A stretch of DNA of 64,000 nucleotides from Prosthecobacter debontii (GTDB lineage: Bacteria > Verrucomicrobiota > Verrucomicrobiia > Verrucomicrobiales > Verrucomicrobiaceae), in assembly GCA_945860295.1 (NCBI GenBank), contig CAMAQH010000012.1:55413-119412 (forward strand), written 5' to 3'. How positions within the stretch are numbered: the first letter of the stretch is position 1; every line of letters begins with the position of its first letter. The notes beneath the pieces are model-generated. The model made no database searches, was not told the origin of the DNA, and saw only the letters and a program-made list of their open reading frames with translations. The translations under genes and the position numbers were made by a program. Positions 54,132 through 63,282 of this stretch are shown in pieces.

Positions 54132-55250
54132 ATGAAATCGCTCATCTCCAGACCTGAAGACCTCTCTCCTACCACCACTTGGCAAGATACCAAATGGGCC
54201 TGGACGGGCGAGGAAGAACTCATCGACCACACTAGCAAACCACGGCTCTGCGCTGCGGCGTTGTTACCATTCCGCGATCAGAAGCCGGACTGGGAAGGCT
54301 TCGTCGCAAGTATCCACTGGATGCAGGCCACGGCGGATCATTTTGGCGTGGAACTCGTAGTCGTTCTCAACGCAGACACGGGCTACATCTTCGATCTCGA
54401 TGATGCGTTGTATGCCGAAGTGCTGCGTCGATTTCGCGGGGAATTTCCGACCACGAAGTTCATCGCTGGCGTCACGGCTCGCGGCGCTCAAGATGATGCG
54501 AGCTTCAAAGTGAAGCGCTATCGTCCGCTGATCGATATCGTCCAGCAGCATGACAACTGCGAGGTAATGCTCATGACCTCCAAGTGGCTCAGTGCGCTCG
54601 ATCCTGAGCCCTGCCGCGATGCCTACTACGAGATCGCTGAGTGGCTCATTCGTCCGGGCATTGTTCATGCGCTGGAGCCAGCCTTTGTGCCATGGGCGCG
54701 GCCATTTGGCCCTTGGTTGCTGCATCAGCTTGCCATTCATCCAAAGTTCGTCGGTGGCAAAATAAGCACACTGGACGAGCCGCACTTCCTCTTCTGGGCG
54801 GCGATGTGTCGCGATCTCGGTCTCGATTTCGCTCCGCACAGCGGTGACGACTTCGGCATCGCCACCGCGATCAAACTTGGCCTCCCTCTACTCATTGGAG
54901 CCGCAGTCAGCGGTGCCCCGCTGATCTGTGCCGCGAAGGACATGTGGCTTAACGACGGCTCACCCCAGAAGAAGTTCCCCACCGGCACCGGACGCTTCGA
55001 CACCCGCGTCTATAAGGTTTTCGAAGCGTTCCAATCGTTGGAAGACCAAGTCTTCCGCCTCGATGCCAACATGAGCGCTTCAGCCTACAAACACAGCACG
55101 GCACACGTCCTACACAATCTCGGTATCATCGCCGCACCTGAAACACACCCAGCCTGCAAAGATCTGCGCGGCGCTGATGAAGCCGCTCGCATGGCGGAAG
55201 CTTTGCGCCGCCCGAAGCGTGTGGCAGAGCGGTTGGGCATTCAGTTTTGA
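54132..55250 (+). CDS. Dihydrodipicolinate synthase-like (DapA superfamily) protein
   Basis: 372 residues resembling TIM-barrel Schiff-base aldolases: HFGVELVVVLNADTGYIFD, KFIAGVTARGAQDDASFK and PLLIGAAVSGAPLICAAKDM. The candidate Schiff-base lysine is in KFVGGKIST. Substrate and true pathway are unknown, though aldol cleavage of a keto-deoxy sugar acid fits an operon with an oxidoreductase. The start is MKSLISRPEDL (54132). Family assignment is from pattern only. Confidence 0.65.
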   Translation: MKSLISRPEDLSPTTTWQDTKWAWTGEEELIDHTSKPRLCAAALLPFRDQKPDWEGFVASIHWMQATADHFGVELVVVLNADTGYIFDLDDALYAEVLRRFRGEFPTTKFIAGVTARGAQDDASFKVKRYRPLIDIVQQHDNCEVMLMTSKWLSALDPEPCRDAYYEIAEWLIRPGIVHALEPAFVPWARPFGPWLLHQLAIHPKFVGGKISTLDEPHFLFWAAMCRDLGLDFAPHSGDDFGIATAIKLGLPLLIGAAVSGAPLICAAKDMWLNDGSPQKKFPTGTGRFDTRVYKVFEAFQSLEDQVFRLDANMSASAYKHSTAHVLHNLGIIAAPETHPACKDLRGADEAARMAEALRRPKRVAERLGIQF

Positions 55251-55314
55251 TAGCTCAATCATGAAATGCATCCGTGATTGGGTCGTTGCCATCGGGCATT
55301 TTAAACTCATGCAC

Positions 55315-56865
55315 ATGAAACGCCGACTCTTCACTTTCCTAACGCTTATCTTCACGGTCTTTGCACACGGCGCGGAGACCAGGCCCAATGTCGTGCTCAT
55401 CATGATTGATGACTTTGGCTATGAATGCGTGACCGCCAATGGCGGTGAAAGCTACAAGACACCGGTCATGGATCAGCTCGCTGCGACGGGTGTGCGCTTT
55501 GAGCAAGTGCATGTGCAGCCGCTTTGCACACCGACGCGTACGGCTTTGATGACGGGCAGGATCAATAAGAATAACTACACGCACTTTGGCCATCTTGATC
55601 CATCGCAGAAGACATTTGGGAATCTGCTCAAAGACGCAGGCTATGCGACCTGCATCACGGGTAAGTGGCAGCTCGACAACGGCCTGGAAGGTCCAGCGCA
55701 TTTTGGGTTTGAAGAGTATTGCCTCTGGCAGGTCGTGCGTCGTCCTGGGCGCTACAAGAACCCTGGACTGGAGATCAACGGCAAAGAGTTTGATTATTCC
55801 AAAGACGAATACGGCCCCGACATCGTGAGCGACTACGCACTAGATTTCATCCAGCGCCAGAAGGAGAAACCATTCTTCCTTTACTACCCGATGATACTCA
55901 CGCACTCGCCGTATGATGCGACGCCGGACAGTGCTGATTACCTGGAAAAGAAGGAGAACAAAAAGCTGGGTAGTCATTTCACAGACATGGTCGCCTACAC
56001 GGACAAATTGATCGGCAAATTGATCACCAAACTGGAAGAACTGAAGCTGCGTGATAATACCCTGGTGCTAATTCTTGGCGACAATGGAACAGGCAAAGGT
56101 ACGCCTTCACGCTTCCAGGGACGCGATGTCGTTGGCGGCAAAAGCACGAGCACGATGTGGGGCACGCGAGTTCCTGGCATCGGTAACTGGCCGGGTCACT
56201 CCGCTAGCGGCAAAGTATGCAGTGATATGATCGATCCCACGGATTTTCTCCCGACGATCTGTGAGGCCACGAGTGTGAATGTGCCAGATGAATTAAAGAT
56301 CGACGGCCGCAGCTTCCTTCCGCAACTTCGCGGTGAAAAAGGCACTCCACGCGATGCGCATTACCTTTGGTATAACCCAAGCGGTGGCCCGACGGCAAAG
56401 TTCGAGTTCGCACACGACGCCAACTACAAGCTCTACGCCGATGGTAAGTTCTTTAACGTGGCCAAGGATGGTCTCGAGAAGACTGCGCTCGACGATGCAA
56501 CTCTCGATGACTCGGCCAAATCTGCGAAGGCCAAACTCCAGGCGCTGCTCAAACAACAAGACGGCCCACGCAATGACATCTTCGTGAAGCAAGGCCAGGC
56601 TTTCGGCGGCGAGACGAGCGAAGACACGAAAGGCAACAAGGTCACGAAGAAAAAGGGAACCAAGCCTGATGCCAAAGCCGCGAAAGACCCGCGCTTCACA
56701 AGGTTCTCCGAGCGCGATGCCAACCATGATGGCAAGGTCACCTTCGATGAGTTCTTGTCTTCAGCGTCCTCCAAAGACTCGGCGAAGGAACGCTTCGAGA
56801 TGTTCGACGCGAATAAGGATGGCTCCATGACGCTCGATGAGGTTCTCAAGCAAGGAATGAAGTAG
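55315..56865 (+). CDS. Formylglycine-dependent sulfatase with C-terminal EF-hands
   Basis: 516 residues with signal peptide MKRRLFTFLTLIFTVFAHGA. The sulfatase motif is C71-TPTRTALMTGR (C-x-P-x-R), whose Cys would become formylglycine; metal ligands include DD in VVLIMIDDFGY. The last 55 residues have two EF-hand loops, DANHDGKVTFDEF and DANKDGSMTLDEV, so Ca binding is likely. It desulfates polysaccharides outside the cytoplasm. The anaerobic or aerobic maturase is not in the window. Start at 55315 sets the signal peptide. Confidence 0.93.
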   Translation: MKRRLFTFLTLIFTVFAHGAETRPNVVLIMIDDFGYECVTANGGESYKTPVMDQLAATGVRFEQVHVQPLCTPTRTALMTGRINKNNYTHFGHLDPSQKTFGNLLKDAGYATCITGKWQLDNGLEGPAHFGFEEYCLWQVVRRPGRYKNPGLEINGKEFDYSKDEYGPDIVSDYALDFIQRQKEKPFFLYYPMILTHSPYDATPDSADYLEKKENKKLGSHFTDMVAYTDKLIGKLITKLEELKLRDNTLVLILGDNGTGKGTPSRFQGRDVVGGKSTSTMWGTRVPGIGNWPGHSASGKVCSDMIDPTDFLPTICEATSVNVPDELKIDGRSFLPQLRGEKGTPRDAHYLWYNPSGGPTAKFEFAHDANYKLYADGKFFNVAKDGLEKTALDDATLDDSAKSAKAKLQALLKQQDGPRNDIFVKQGQAFGGETSEDTKGNKVTKKKGTKPDAKAAKDPRFTRFSERDANHDGKVTFDEFLSSASSKDSAKERFEMFDANKDGSMTLDEVLKQGMK

Positions 56866-56962
56866 CAGAGTTGCCTGCCGATAAGAAGTTTCTTTTCGAG
56901 CGAGCGTTAGAATGCAGTCTGACTGCTAGACGCTGAGCAAATCACGCGTCATCCCTTCATTT

Positions 56963-57745
56963 ATGAAATCACTTTTTGTCGCCTTCATCACCCTCTGCGC
57001 CTCTTTCACAGCAACTGCTGTGGATGAAGCGAAATGGATTCCACTTTTTAATGGTAAGGACCTAACTGGATGGACGATCAAAATCGCCAAGCGCCCGCTG
57101 GGAGAGAACTTTGCGAATACTTTTCGTGTCGAGGACGGCATCTTGAAGGTGAGCTACGATGGCTACGACAAGTTTGATCAGCAGTATGGGCATCTCTTCA
57201 CTAACAATGCCTACTCGCACTACATCCTACGCATGGAGTATCGGTTCGCTGGCAAGATGATGCCTGACGCGCCGAGCTATGTGAACCTAAACAGCGGCGT
57301 TATGCTTCATGCGCAGCCACCGCAAAGCATGCGCTTCGATCAGGGCTTTCCTGCAAGTCTGGAGATGCAGTTTCTGGCTGATGAGGGCAAAGGCGAGCGC
57401 TCCACGGCGAATCTTTGCACCCCTGGAACTCATGTGGAGATGGGCGGGCAATTGATCACCAAGCACATCGTCAAATCCAACGCGCCGACATTTCCGCCGG
57501 AAGAGTGGGTGCGCGTGGAAGTCGAGGTGCGTGGCAATGACGAGATCATTCACCGCATCAACGGCCTAGAGGTGCTGCGCTACCAGCGCCCACAACTCGA
57601 CCCAAAGAACAACAACGCACCAGCGACTGATCTACTCGAAGCGGGAGGCAATCTCATGCTCAGCTATGGCCACATCGCACTTCAAGCGGAAGGCCAGCCC
57701 GTGTGGTTTCGGAAGATCGAGCTCATGTCACTCGAGAAGAAGTGA
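56963..57745 (+). CDS. DUF1080 (3-keto-disaccharide hydrolase) family protein
   Basis: 260 residues with signal peptide MKSLFVAFITLCASFTATA. The family motif WIPLFNGKDLTGWTIK opens the domain; a lectin-like beta sandwich follows with YSHYILRMEYRF and NSGVMLHAQ. DUF1080 proteins are secreted, often hydrolysing or binding 3-keto-glycosides. It lies directly after the sulfatase gene, 98 bp apart. A GCCGATAAGAAG element lies upstream at 56877-56888. Confidence 0.9.
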   Translation: MKSLFVAFITLCASFTATAVDEAKWIPLFNGKDLTGWTIKIAKRPLGENFANTFRVEDGILKVSYDGYDKFDQQYGHLFTNNAYSHYILRMEYRFAGKMMPDAPSYVNLNSGVMLHAQPPQSMRFDQGFPASLEMQFLADEGKGERSTANLCTPGTHVEMGGQLITKHIVKSNAPTFPPEEWVRVEVEVRGNDEIIHRINGLEVLRYQRPQLDPKNNNAPATDLLEAGGNLMLSYGHIALQAEGQPVWFRKIELMSLEKK

Positions 57746-57764
57746 TCTAGTTCTGGTAGCCCTT

Positions 57765-58232
57765 TTATTCGAGAGTCTTTAACCATGCTTTTTGTCCTGT
57801 CGGTAGAGTGATCCGGTCGCCGACACCCCTGCCCCGGAGCTGGACGCCGAGGGGTGAAGCGAGTGTGATTACCATGATTTCGTGGCCATCGACGACAATT
57901 TCAATGCCGCCCTCAGCGGGTCCGATGAAGTAAAAGTCGGCAAGGCCTAACATCTCCAAACTGATCAGCGAGCCGATCTGCACGGCGCTGGTGGCGGCTG
58001 ATTGCAAAGCACGGAAGCCGCGCAAAGCTGCTTGCAATTCCTCAACTCGCTGCGCTTGACCACGGGCAACATAGGAGGCCTCCAGTGTACGAGTATCGTA
58101 CTTATTCTCAGCTTTACTGTCAGGATCAGTGGCGGCAGCGAAGGAAGCGCGGGCACCGCGCATGAGGGCTTCCAGCTCACTTTCGAGACGGGTAAGGATG
58201 GCATGTAGGACGGCTGACTTTTGCATGAGCAT
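57765..58232 (-). CDS. GreA/GreB-family transcription elongation factor-like protein
   Basis: About 155 residues. The N-terminal coiled coil (LTRLESELEALMRGARASF) has an acidic tip, DSKAENKYDTR, reminiscent of GreA's catalytic loop; the C-terminal domain has EIMVITLASPLGVQLRGRGV as in Gre C-domains. It probably binds the RNA polymerase secondary channel, but whether it cleaves transcripts is unknown. The start was set at ATG 58232; 58226 is also possible. It overlaps no other gene and converges with the DUF1080 gene. Confidence 0.78.
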   Translation of the reverse strand: MLMQKSAVLHAILTRLESELEALMRGARASFAAATDPDSKAENKYDTRTLEASYVARGQAQRVEELQAALRGFRALQSAATSAVQIGSLISLEMLGLADFYFIGPAEGGIEIVVDGHEIMVITLASPLGVQLRGRGVGDRITLPTGQKAWLKTLE

Positions 58233-58285
58233 GTGGACTGGCTTTCCATTTGCACGGTTGGCGCAGCTTTCCACATTTCATCGTC

Positions 58286-58804
58286 ATGCATCGACATCTT
58301 CTCCTCGCTCTCCTTGTTTTTTCTTTGCTCCTCAGCTCATGCCAAACTGGCGGCGGTGGAGCTGGCGACCCGAGGCAGCTTGAGTATCGGCGGCTCGCCA
58401 TCGCGGCGGAAAAACCAGGGGACTACTACGTGGGTCGGCGCTTCCACATCGCCCGCACTCACTTCTGGGGTTATGTGCGGCGTCCAGGCGAGAGCTGGGA
58501 CAAATCGTATCTTGTCGTGATCAACGAGAAGTTTAAAAGGCAACCCGATCGCCTTCCTGAAATACCATCAGGCGATGGACCCGCTTATGGCAGCGATCAC
58601 AACACGGAGTACCGTCTCTGGGGTTATTACTCTGGCCGCAAGGCCTATGATCCTAACAGCAATCTCATGCTGCCAGAGTTTGTGCTTCAACGCTACGAGG
58701 TGAAGAACCAATCTCCAGGATGGCTATTCAAGCCCAATGAAAAATTCAGTGGTGAGCGATTGCTGCGTGGTGAACCTGGCGCAACGCCTGGAAAAAGAAA
58801 CTGA
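58286..58804 (+). CDS. Outer-membrane or periplasmic lipoprotein of unknown function
   Basis: 172 residues from ATG 58286. The signal peptide MHRHLLLALLVFSLLLSSC ends in a lipobox, so the mature protein begins at the Cys and is lipid-anchored. The rest has YYVGRRFHIARTHFWGYVRR and YRLWGYYSGRKAYDPNSNL, unknown to me. It is divergent from the GreA-like gene and precedes a Gfo/Idh gene by 12 bp. Confidence 0.75.
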   Translation: MHRHLLLALLVFSLLLSSCQTGGGGAGDPRQLEYRRLAIAAEKPGDYYVGRRFHIARTHFWGYVRRPGESWDKSYLVVINEKFKRQPDRLPEIPSGDGPAYGSDHNTEYRLWGYYSGRKAYDPNSNLMLPEFVLQRYEVKNQSPGWLFKPNEKFSGERLLRGEPGATPGKRN

Positions 58805-58816
58805 GGTGTAAACTCC

Positions 58817-59887
58817 ATGAAACGCTGGCGCATCGCAGGGATTAATTTTGACCACTTTCACATGGGCGATCTGCTACGGCAGACCTTTGAGCATTCAGCG
58901 GCGGAGATCGTCGGAATCAGCGATGAGCAACCGGAACGCATGGTGAATGCGGCGAAGAATTTTGGACTCAACGAAGCACAAGTTTTCACCGACTACCGCG
59001 CCTGTCTGGAGCAGACGAAACCGGACATCGTGGTCCTTTGCCCTGCAGCCTCTAAGCATGGCGAGTGGGTTTCCAAAGTGGCACCGTATGGCACGCACAT
59101 CTTGATGGAGAAACCCTTCGCGAGCTCCGTGGCCGAAGCTGACGTCATGGTCGCAGCCATGGAGCCCACTGGCAAAACTTTGGCAGTAAACTGGCCGCTA
59201 GTGTGGGATGCAGGCCAACAGACGGCACATCGTTTGATCCAGGAAGGACTGATCGGCACGGCGCTGGAGTTTCAGCACTGCGGTGGTAATCGCGGGCCGC
59301 TCTTTCACGGGGCGGACAAGATCGAAAATGAACCCACGGCTGAGGATAAAGCGGCGAGTTGGTTTTATAGCAAGGCCCAGGGCGGCGGCGCGCTGCTCGA
59401 CTACATGGGCTACGGCACCACGCTGGGCACCTGGCATCTTGGTGGGCAAGTTCCGCTCGAAGTGACCTGCACTTCCTATGTCACTGCGGGCTTAGAAGTC
59501 GATGAACACAGCATCGCCGTGATCCGCTACGCGCATGGCTTAAGCCGTAGTGAGACTCGCTGGGGCACCTTCACAGATCCATGGACGCTGCAACCGCAGC
59601 CCAAGTGCGGCTTTGTCATCCGTGGCAGCGATGGCACGATTTCCTGCTACGATTATGAAAAGACGATCCGCGTGCAGACTCGTGAGCGACCCGAGGGCTT
59701 TGATGTGCCTGTGGATGTAATCTCGTCGCCAAATCGTAATCCCATCGAACATCTGATCCATCATCTGGAAACGAGCACACCTTTGATCGGTCCGCTGACG
59801 CTGGAGATCAGCCGCATCGGTCAGCAGATTGTGGATACAGCTTTACTAAGTGCTCAGGCAAAGATGACGCTGCCTCTGGTGGCCTGA
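58817..59887 (+). CDS. Gfo/Idh/MocA family oxidoreductase
   Basis: 356 residues. The N-terminus WRIAGINFDHFHMGDLLRQT is an unusual variant of the dinucleotide motif, with no GxGxxG, but the LMEKPFASSVAEAD segment (EKP motif) and the AQGGGALLDYMGYG segment are standard. Loss of the glycine motif may mean altered cofactor binding. It follows the lipoprotein gene by 12 bp. Confidence 0.82.
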   Translation: MKRWRIAGINFDHFHMGDLLRQTFEHSAAEIVGISDEQPERMVNAAKNFGLNEAQVFTDYRACLEQTKPDIVVLCPAASKHGEWVSKVAPYGTHILMEKPFASSVAEADVMVAAMEPTGKTLAVNWPLVWDAGQQTAHRLIQEGLIGTALEFQHCGGNRGPLFHGADKIENEPTAEDKAASWFYSKAQGGGALLDYMGYGTTLGTWHLGGQVPLEVTCTSYVTAGLEVDEHSIAVIRYAHGLSRSETRWGTFTDPWTLQPQPKCGFVIRGSDGTISCYDYEKTIRVQTRERPEGFDVPVDVISSPNRNPIEHLIHHLETSTPLIGPLTLEISRIGQQIVDTALLSAQAKMTLPLVA

Positions 59888-59929
59888 GTTGCTGATTGCA
59901 AAGCCAGACTGCCCTGTGCATGTCAGGGA

Positions 59930-61279
59930 ATGAGATCACAGGACGGAAATCACCGACAGACACGTACCATCAGCGGCCAGCAAGTGGCTCCACGCAAGAG
60001 CATGGGGCAAAACTTCCTTGTCGATGAATCCGTGGCGCAATGGATCGCCGATCAGATCGAACCGGATGGCGCGGCCTTCGTTGTCGAGCCTGGTCCGGGC
60101 CTCGGAGCCATGACCAAGCACCTCGTCGGCAGGCCGCAGCATTTGATGCTTATCGAGAAGGACAACGCACTCGCACCGGAATTGCAGAAGCGTTTCGCCA
60201 GTCGCAAGGACATCACCGTGCTGCATGACGATGCGACGCAGATCGATGTGCGCGAATGGTATCGCCATGGCGATGTGCGTGTCATAGGCAATCTGCCCTA
60301 CTCGGTCGGTGGTGAGATCATGAAGCGGCTGCTGAATCAGCCAACTCCGGTGACCAAGGCTGTCTTCATGCTGCAAAAAGAAGTCTGCATCCGCCTCGCC
60401 GCTAAAGTGGGCAAAGATGGTTATGGGGCACTGTCAGTACTCGTGCAGCGTGACTGGGATGTGGAGCTTCTGCGCATCATCCCGCCAGAGGTCTTCCAGC
60501 CGAAACCCAAGGTGGACAGTGCAATCGTGCGCTTCACGCCGCGTGATCCGAGCAGCTTGTCGGTGTGTGATCGACGCCAGTTCGAGCGCCTTGTCAGGCT
60601 CGGCTTCAGCCAGCGCCGCAAGCAGATGAAGAACCTCCTGCCTGAAGCCCCCGGCGGCTGGCAGGCGCTCGTGGATCATCTGCAAATGCCCGCCACGCTG
60701 CGTGCGGAGGAACTCAGCGTGGAACAGTGGGTCAATCTTTCCCGCTGGTATGAACAGCGCACCAGCGCGGATGTAGGCCAGAAATCGAGTGAGCTGTTTG
60801 ATGTGGTGAATGAGCGTAACGAAGTCACCGGCCAGCTCACGCGAGGTGAAGTCCATGCCAAAGGCCTGCTACACCGTGCGGTGCATGTGTTTGTCGTGAA
60901 CACTCACGGCGAGGTCTATCTCCAGAAGCGCTCACATTTAAAAGATGTGTCACCGCTGAAATGGGACAGCAGCGCAGCGGGGCATCTCGATGTCGGAGAA
61001 AGCTACGCCGCGTGTGCCATTCGTGAAACACGCGAGGAGGTCGGCATCGAAATCACCGACACTGAACTCGCCGCGCAGCTCCCTGCGGGAACTCACACGG
61101 ACTTTGAATTCGTCGAGCTTCACATCGCTTGTCACAACGGCCCGATGAAGCCGCTGCCTGAAGAAGTCGCCTGCGGCGAGTGGTTCAAGCCGGAAACTAT
61201 TACCGAATGGGTGCAGGCGAGGCCCCAGGATTTCGCCAAGGGCTTTGTCAGTTGCTGGAAGGCTTGGATCGCAGCGTAG
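59930..61279 (+). CDS. ksgA: KsgA rRNA dimethyladenosine transferase fused to Nudix hydrolase
   Basis: 449 residues in one frame. Residues 1-275 are KsgA/RsmA: SMGQNFLVD, SAM motif VVEPGPGLGAM, catalytic NLPYSVGGE and the tail SQRRKQMKN. It dimethylates two adenosines near the 3' end of 16S rRNA. Residues 285-449 are a Nudix domain with a full Nudix box at 351-373 (G x5 E x7 REU xEE xGU, with CAIRETREEVGI), of the isopentenyl-diphosphate isomerase-like type. The ATG at 59930 has CAGGGA before it. Its end lies 2 bp from convergent glmS. Confidence 0.93.
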   Translation: MRSQDGNHRQTRTISGQQVAPRKSMGQNFLVDESVAQWIADQIEPDGAAFVVEPGPGLGAMTKHLVGRPQHLMLIEKDNALAPELQKRFASRKDITVLHDDATQIDVREWYRHGDVRVIGNLPYSVGGEIMKRLLNQPTPVTKAVFMLQKEVCIRLAAKVGKDGYGALSVLVQRDWDVELLRIIPPEVFQPKPKVDSAIVRFTPRDPSSLSVCDRRQFERLVRLGFSQRRKQMKNLLPEAPGGWQALVDHLQMPATLRAEELSVEQWVNLSRWYEQRTSADVGQKSSELFDVVNERNEVTGQLTRGEVHAKGLLHRAVHVFVVNTHGEVYLQKRSHLKDVSPLKWDSSAAGHLDVGESYAACAIRETREEVGIEITDTELAAQLPAGTHTDFEFVELHIACHNGPMKPLPEEVACGEWFKPETITEWVQARPQDFAKGFVSCWKAWIAA

Positions 61280-61281
61280 GA

Positions 61282-63135
61282 TTACTCCACGGTCACGCTC
61301 TTGGCTAAATTGCGCGGCTTGTCCACGTCACAGCCGCGAGCGACGGCGATGTAGTAAGAGAGCAGTTGCAACGGGATGACAGTGAGTAGCGGGCTGAGAT
61401 AGGAGGGGCTATCGGGGACGTAGATCACATCTTCCGTTAGGCGCTCCAGCTCGGTGCGGCCTTCTGTGGTGACGGCGATGACAGGGCCTTTGCGAGCGAG
61501 TACTTCTTCGATGTTGCTGACGTTCTTATCAAAGACGGCATCGTCGGGCGCGATAAAGACAGACGGCATGTCCGGCTTCACGAGGGCGATGATGCCATGT
61601 TTCAGCTCAGCGCTCGGGTGACCACTGGCGTAGATGTAGCTGATCTCCTTCATCTTCAGCGCGCCTTCCATGGCCACAGGATAGTTGGCCTGGCGTCCCA
61701 TGAATAGCATGCCTTCAGCATTCACATGCTTCTCGGCGATGGCTTTGATGCGATCTGTCTGCTTGAGGATGCTGGCGATCTTGTCTGGGATGGCTTCGAG
61801 TTCGTCGATCATCTCCAATCCGTCAGCACAGCTGAGGTGATGAATGCGGCCAAACAACATGCCGAGCATGGTGACCATCATCACTGAAGATGTGAAGGTC
61901 TTGGTGGCAGCAACACCGATCTCAGGGCCGGCGTGGATATAGCAGCCGCCATCGCTTTCACGCGCAATGGTGCTGCCGATACTGTTGACGATGCCAAGAC
62001 AGCGAATGCCTTTGCGCCTTGCTTCGCGCAGGGCGGCAAGCGTGTCGATGGTTTCACCGCTCTGACTCAAAACGAACTGCAAGGTGTTCTTGTCAGTCGG
62101 GACATTGCGGTAGCGGAACTCGGACGCGAATTCCACCTCAGTGGGGATACGAGCCAGCGTCTCAATGACATACTCACCCACCATCGCGGCATGGAATGCG
62201 GTTCCACAACCACTGAGGATTATGCGGTCAATACCGCGCAATTCCTGCGGCGTCATGTTCAAGCCGCCGAGGATAGTCGTCCCATCATCACGGGACAGGC
62301 GACCACGCATGGCATTGCGCAGAGATTGCGGCTGCTCAAAGATTTCCTTGAGCATGAAGTGCGGGTATTCCCCCTTTTCGGTATCCTCAGCGGTAAATTC
62401 GACACGGCTGACTTTCACATGCGCTGCACCGCCAGCCATGCTTGAGACATCAAAGCGATCGGCACTGAGACTAACGAGATCGTGATCATTGAGGTAAACG
62501 ACATCACGAGTGTGAGCGACGATGGCGGAGACGTCAGAAGCAAGAAAGTGCTCACCATCGCCCAGCCCCACGACCAGCGGACTGCCGAGACGAGCGCCGA
62601 TGATAAGCCCTGGAACGTCCGCATGCATCACAGCGATCCCATAAGTTCCTTTTACCTTTGCCAGTGCCGCCTGAAGAGACTGGCGCAGACGAGTCTGGCC
62701 ATCCGTTTCATCCGACGCTTCAAAGTAACGACCGACCATGTGAGCCAGCACCTCAGTGTCTGTTTGCGACTCAAAGGTGTCTCCCTGCGCGAGGAGTTGG
62801 TCACGCAGTATTTGGTAGTTCTCGATCACGCCATTGTGGACGAGCACGAGCTTGCCGCTCTGGTCACGATGCGGGTGAGCATTTTCATCTGTAGGAGCGC
62901 CATGCGTGGCCCAGCGAGTGTGGGAAATTCCGATTTCACCCGTTGGATTCAATTCGGCCACCGCCAGACGGAGATTGTCGATACGGCCTGCACGTTTGAT
63001 GATTTTAACCGTATTGCCGCCGTTCAAGAGCGCGATGCCCGCTGAATCATAGCCGCGATATTCCAGCCTGCTCAGCCCATCCAAAAGGATCGGGCTGGCC
63101 TGCCGCTTGCCGATGTAACCTACAATTCCGCACAT
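61282..63135 (-). CDS. glmS: Glutamine-fructose-6-phosphate aminotransferase
   Basis: 617 residues. Ntn-type glutaminase domain with Cys2 as nucleophile (MCGIVGYIGKRQ), then the two SIS domains with LSQSGETIDTLAALREA and a C-terminal PRNLAKSVTVE. It makes glucosamine-6-phosphate, the entry to peptidoglycan and lipopolysaccharide sugars. I see no glmS ribozyme in the 150 bp upstream. It converges with ksgA-nudix by 2 bp. Confidence 0.96.
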   Translation of the reverse strand: MCGIVGYIGKRQASPILLDGLSRLEYRGYDSAGIALLNGGNTVKIIKRAGRIDNLRLAVAELNPTGEIGISHTRWATHGAPTDENAHPHRDQSGKLVLVHNGVIENYQILRDQLLAQGDTFESQTDTEVLAHMVGRYFEASDETDGQTRLRQSLQAALAKVKGTYGIAVMHADVPGLIIGARLGSPLVVGLGDGEHFLASDVSAIVAHTRDVVYLNDHDLVSLSADRFDVSSMAGGAAHVKVSRVEFTAEDTEKGEYPHFMLKEIFEQPQSLRNAMRGRLSRDDGTTILGGLNMTPQELRGIDRIILSGCGTAFHAAMVGEYVIETLARIPTEVEFASEFRYRNVPTDKNTLQFVLSQSGETIDTLAALREARRKGIRCLGIVNSIGSTIARESDGGCYIHAGPEIGVAATKTFTSSVMMVTMLGMLFGRIHHLSCADGLEMIDELEAIPDKIASILKQTDRIKAIAEKHVNAEGMLFMGRQANYPVAMEGALKMKEISYIYASGHPSAELKHGIIALVKPDMPSVFIAPDDAVFDKNVSNIEEVLARKGPVIAVTTEGRTELERLTEDVIYVPDSPSYLSPLLTVIPLQLLSYYIAVARGCDVDKPRNLAKSVTVE

Positions 63136-63230
63136 AGTTTTTTGACCGCCTAGTAGCGGGCAAGAACTCTAAACTCTAGAATCCACCCCCGCCAGTGAAA
63201 GGGTGTTTTTGCTGTAATTCGCTTTCGGAG

Positions 63231-63269
63231 AAACAAAAAGCCCCGGCAGAGATATCTCAACCGGGGCTT
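63231..63269 (-). terminator. Rho-independent terminator of the peroxiredoxin gene
   Basis: AAGCCCCGG at 63238-63246 pairs with CCGGGGCTT at 63261-63269. Read on the minus strand the stem is followed by TTTTTGTTT, a good T-run, just downstream of the peroxiredoxin stop (63283). Confidence 0.8.
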
Positions 63270-63282
63270 GGTGACAAACAAA

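Noticed and set aside
63136..63282. Possible glmS ribozyme
   Set aside because: The stretch upstream of glmS is about 150 bp and is largely taken up by the peroxiredoxin terminator; no ribozyme core is visible.
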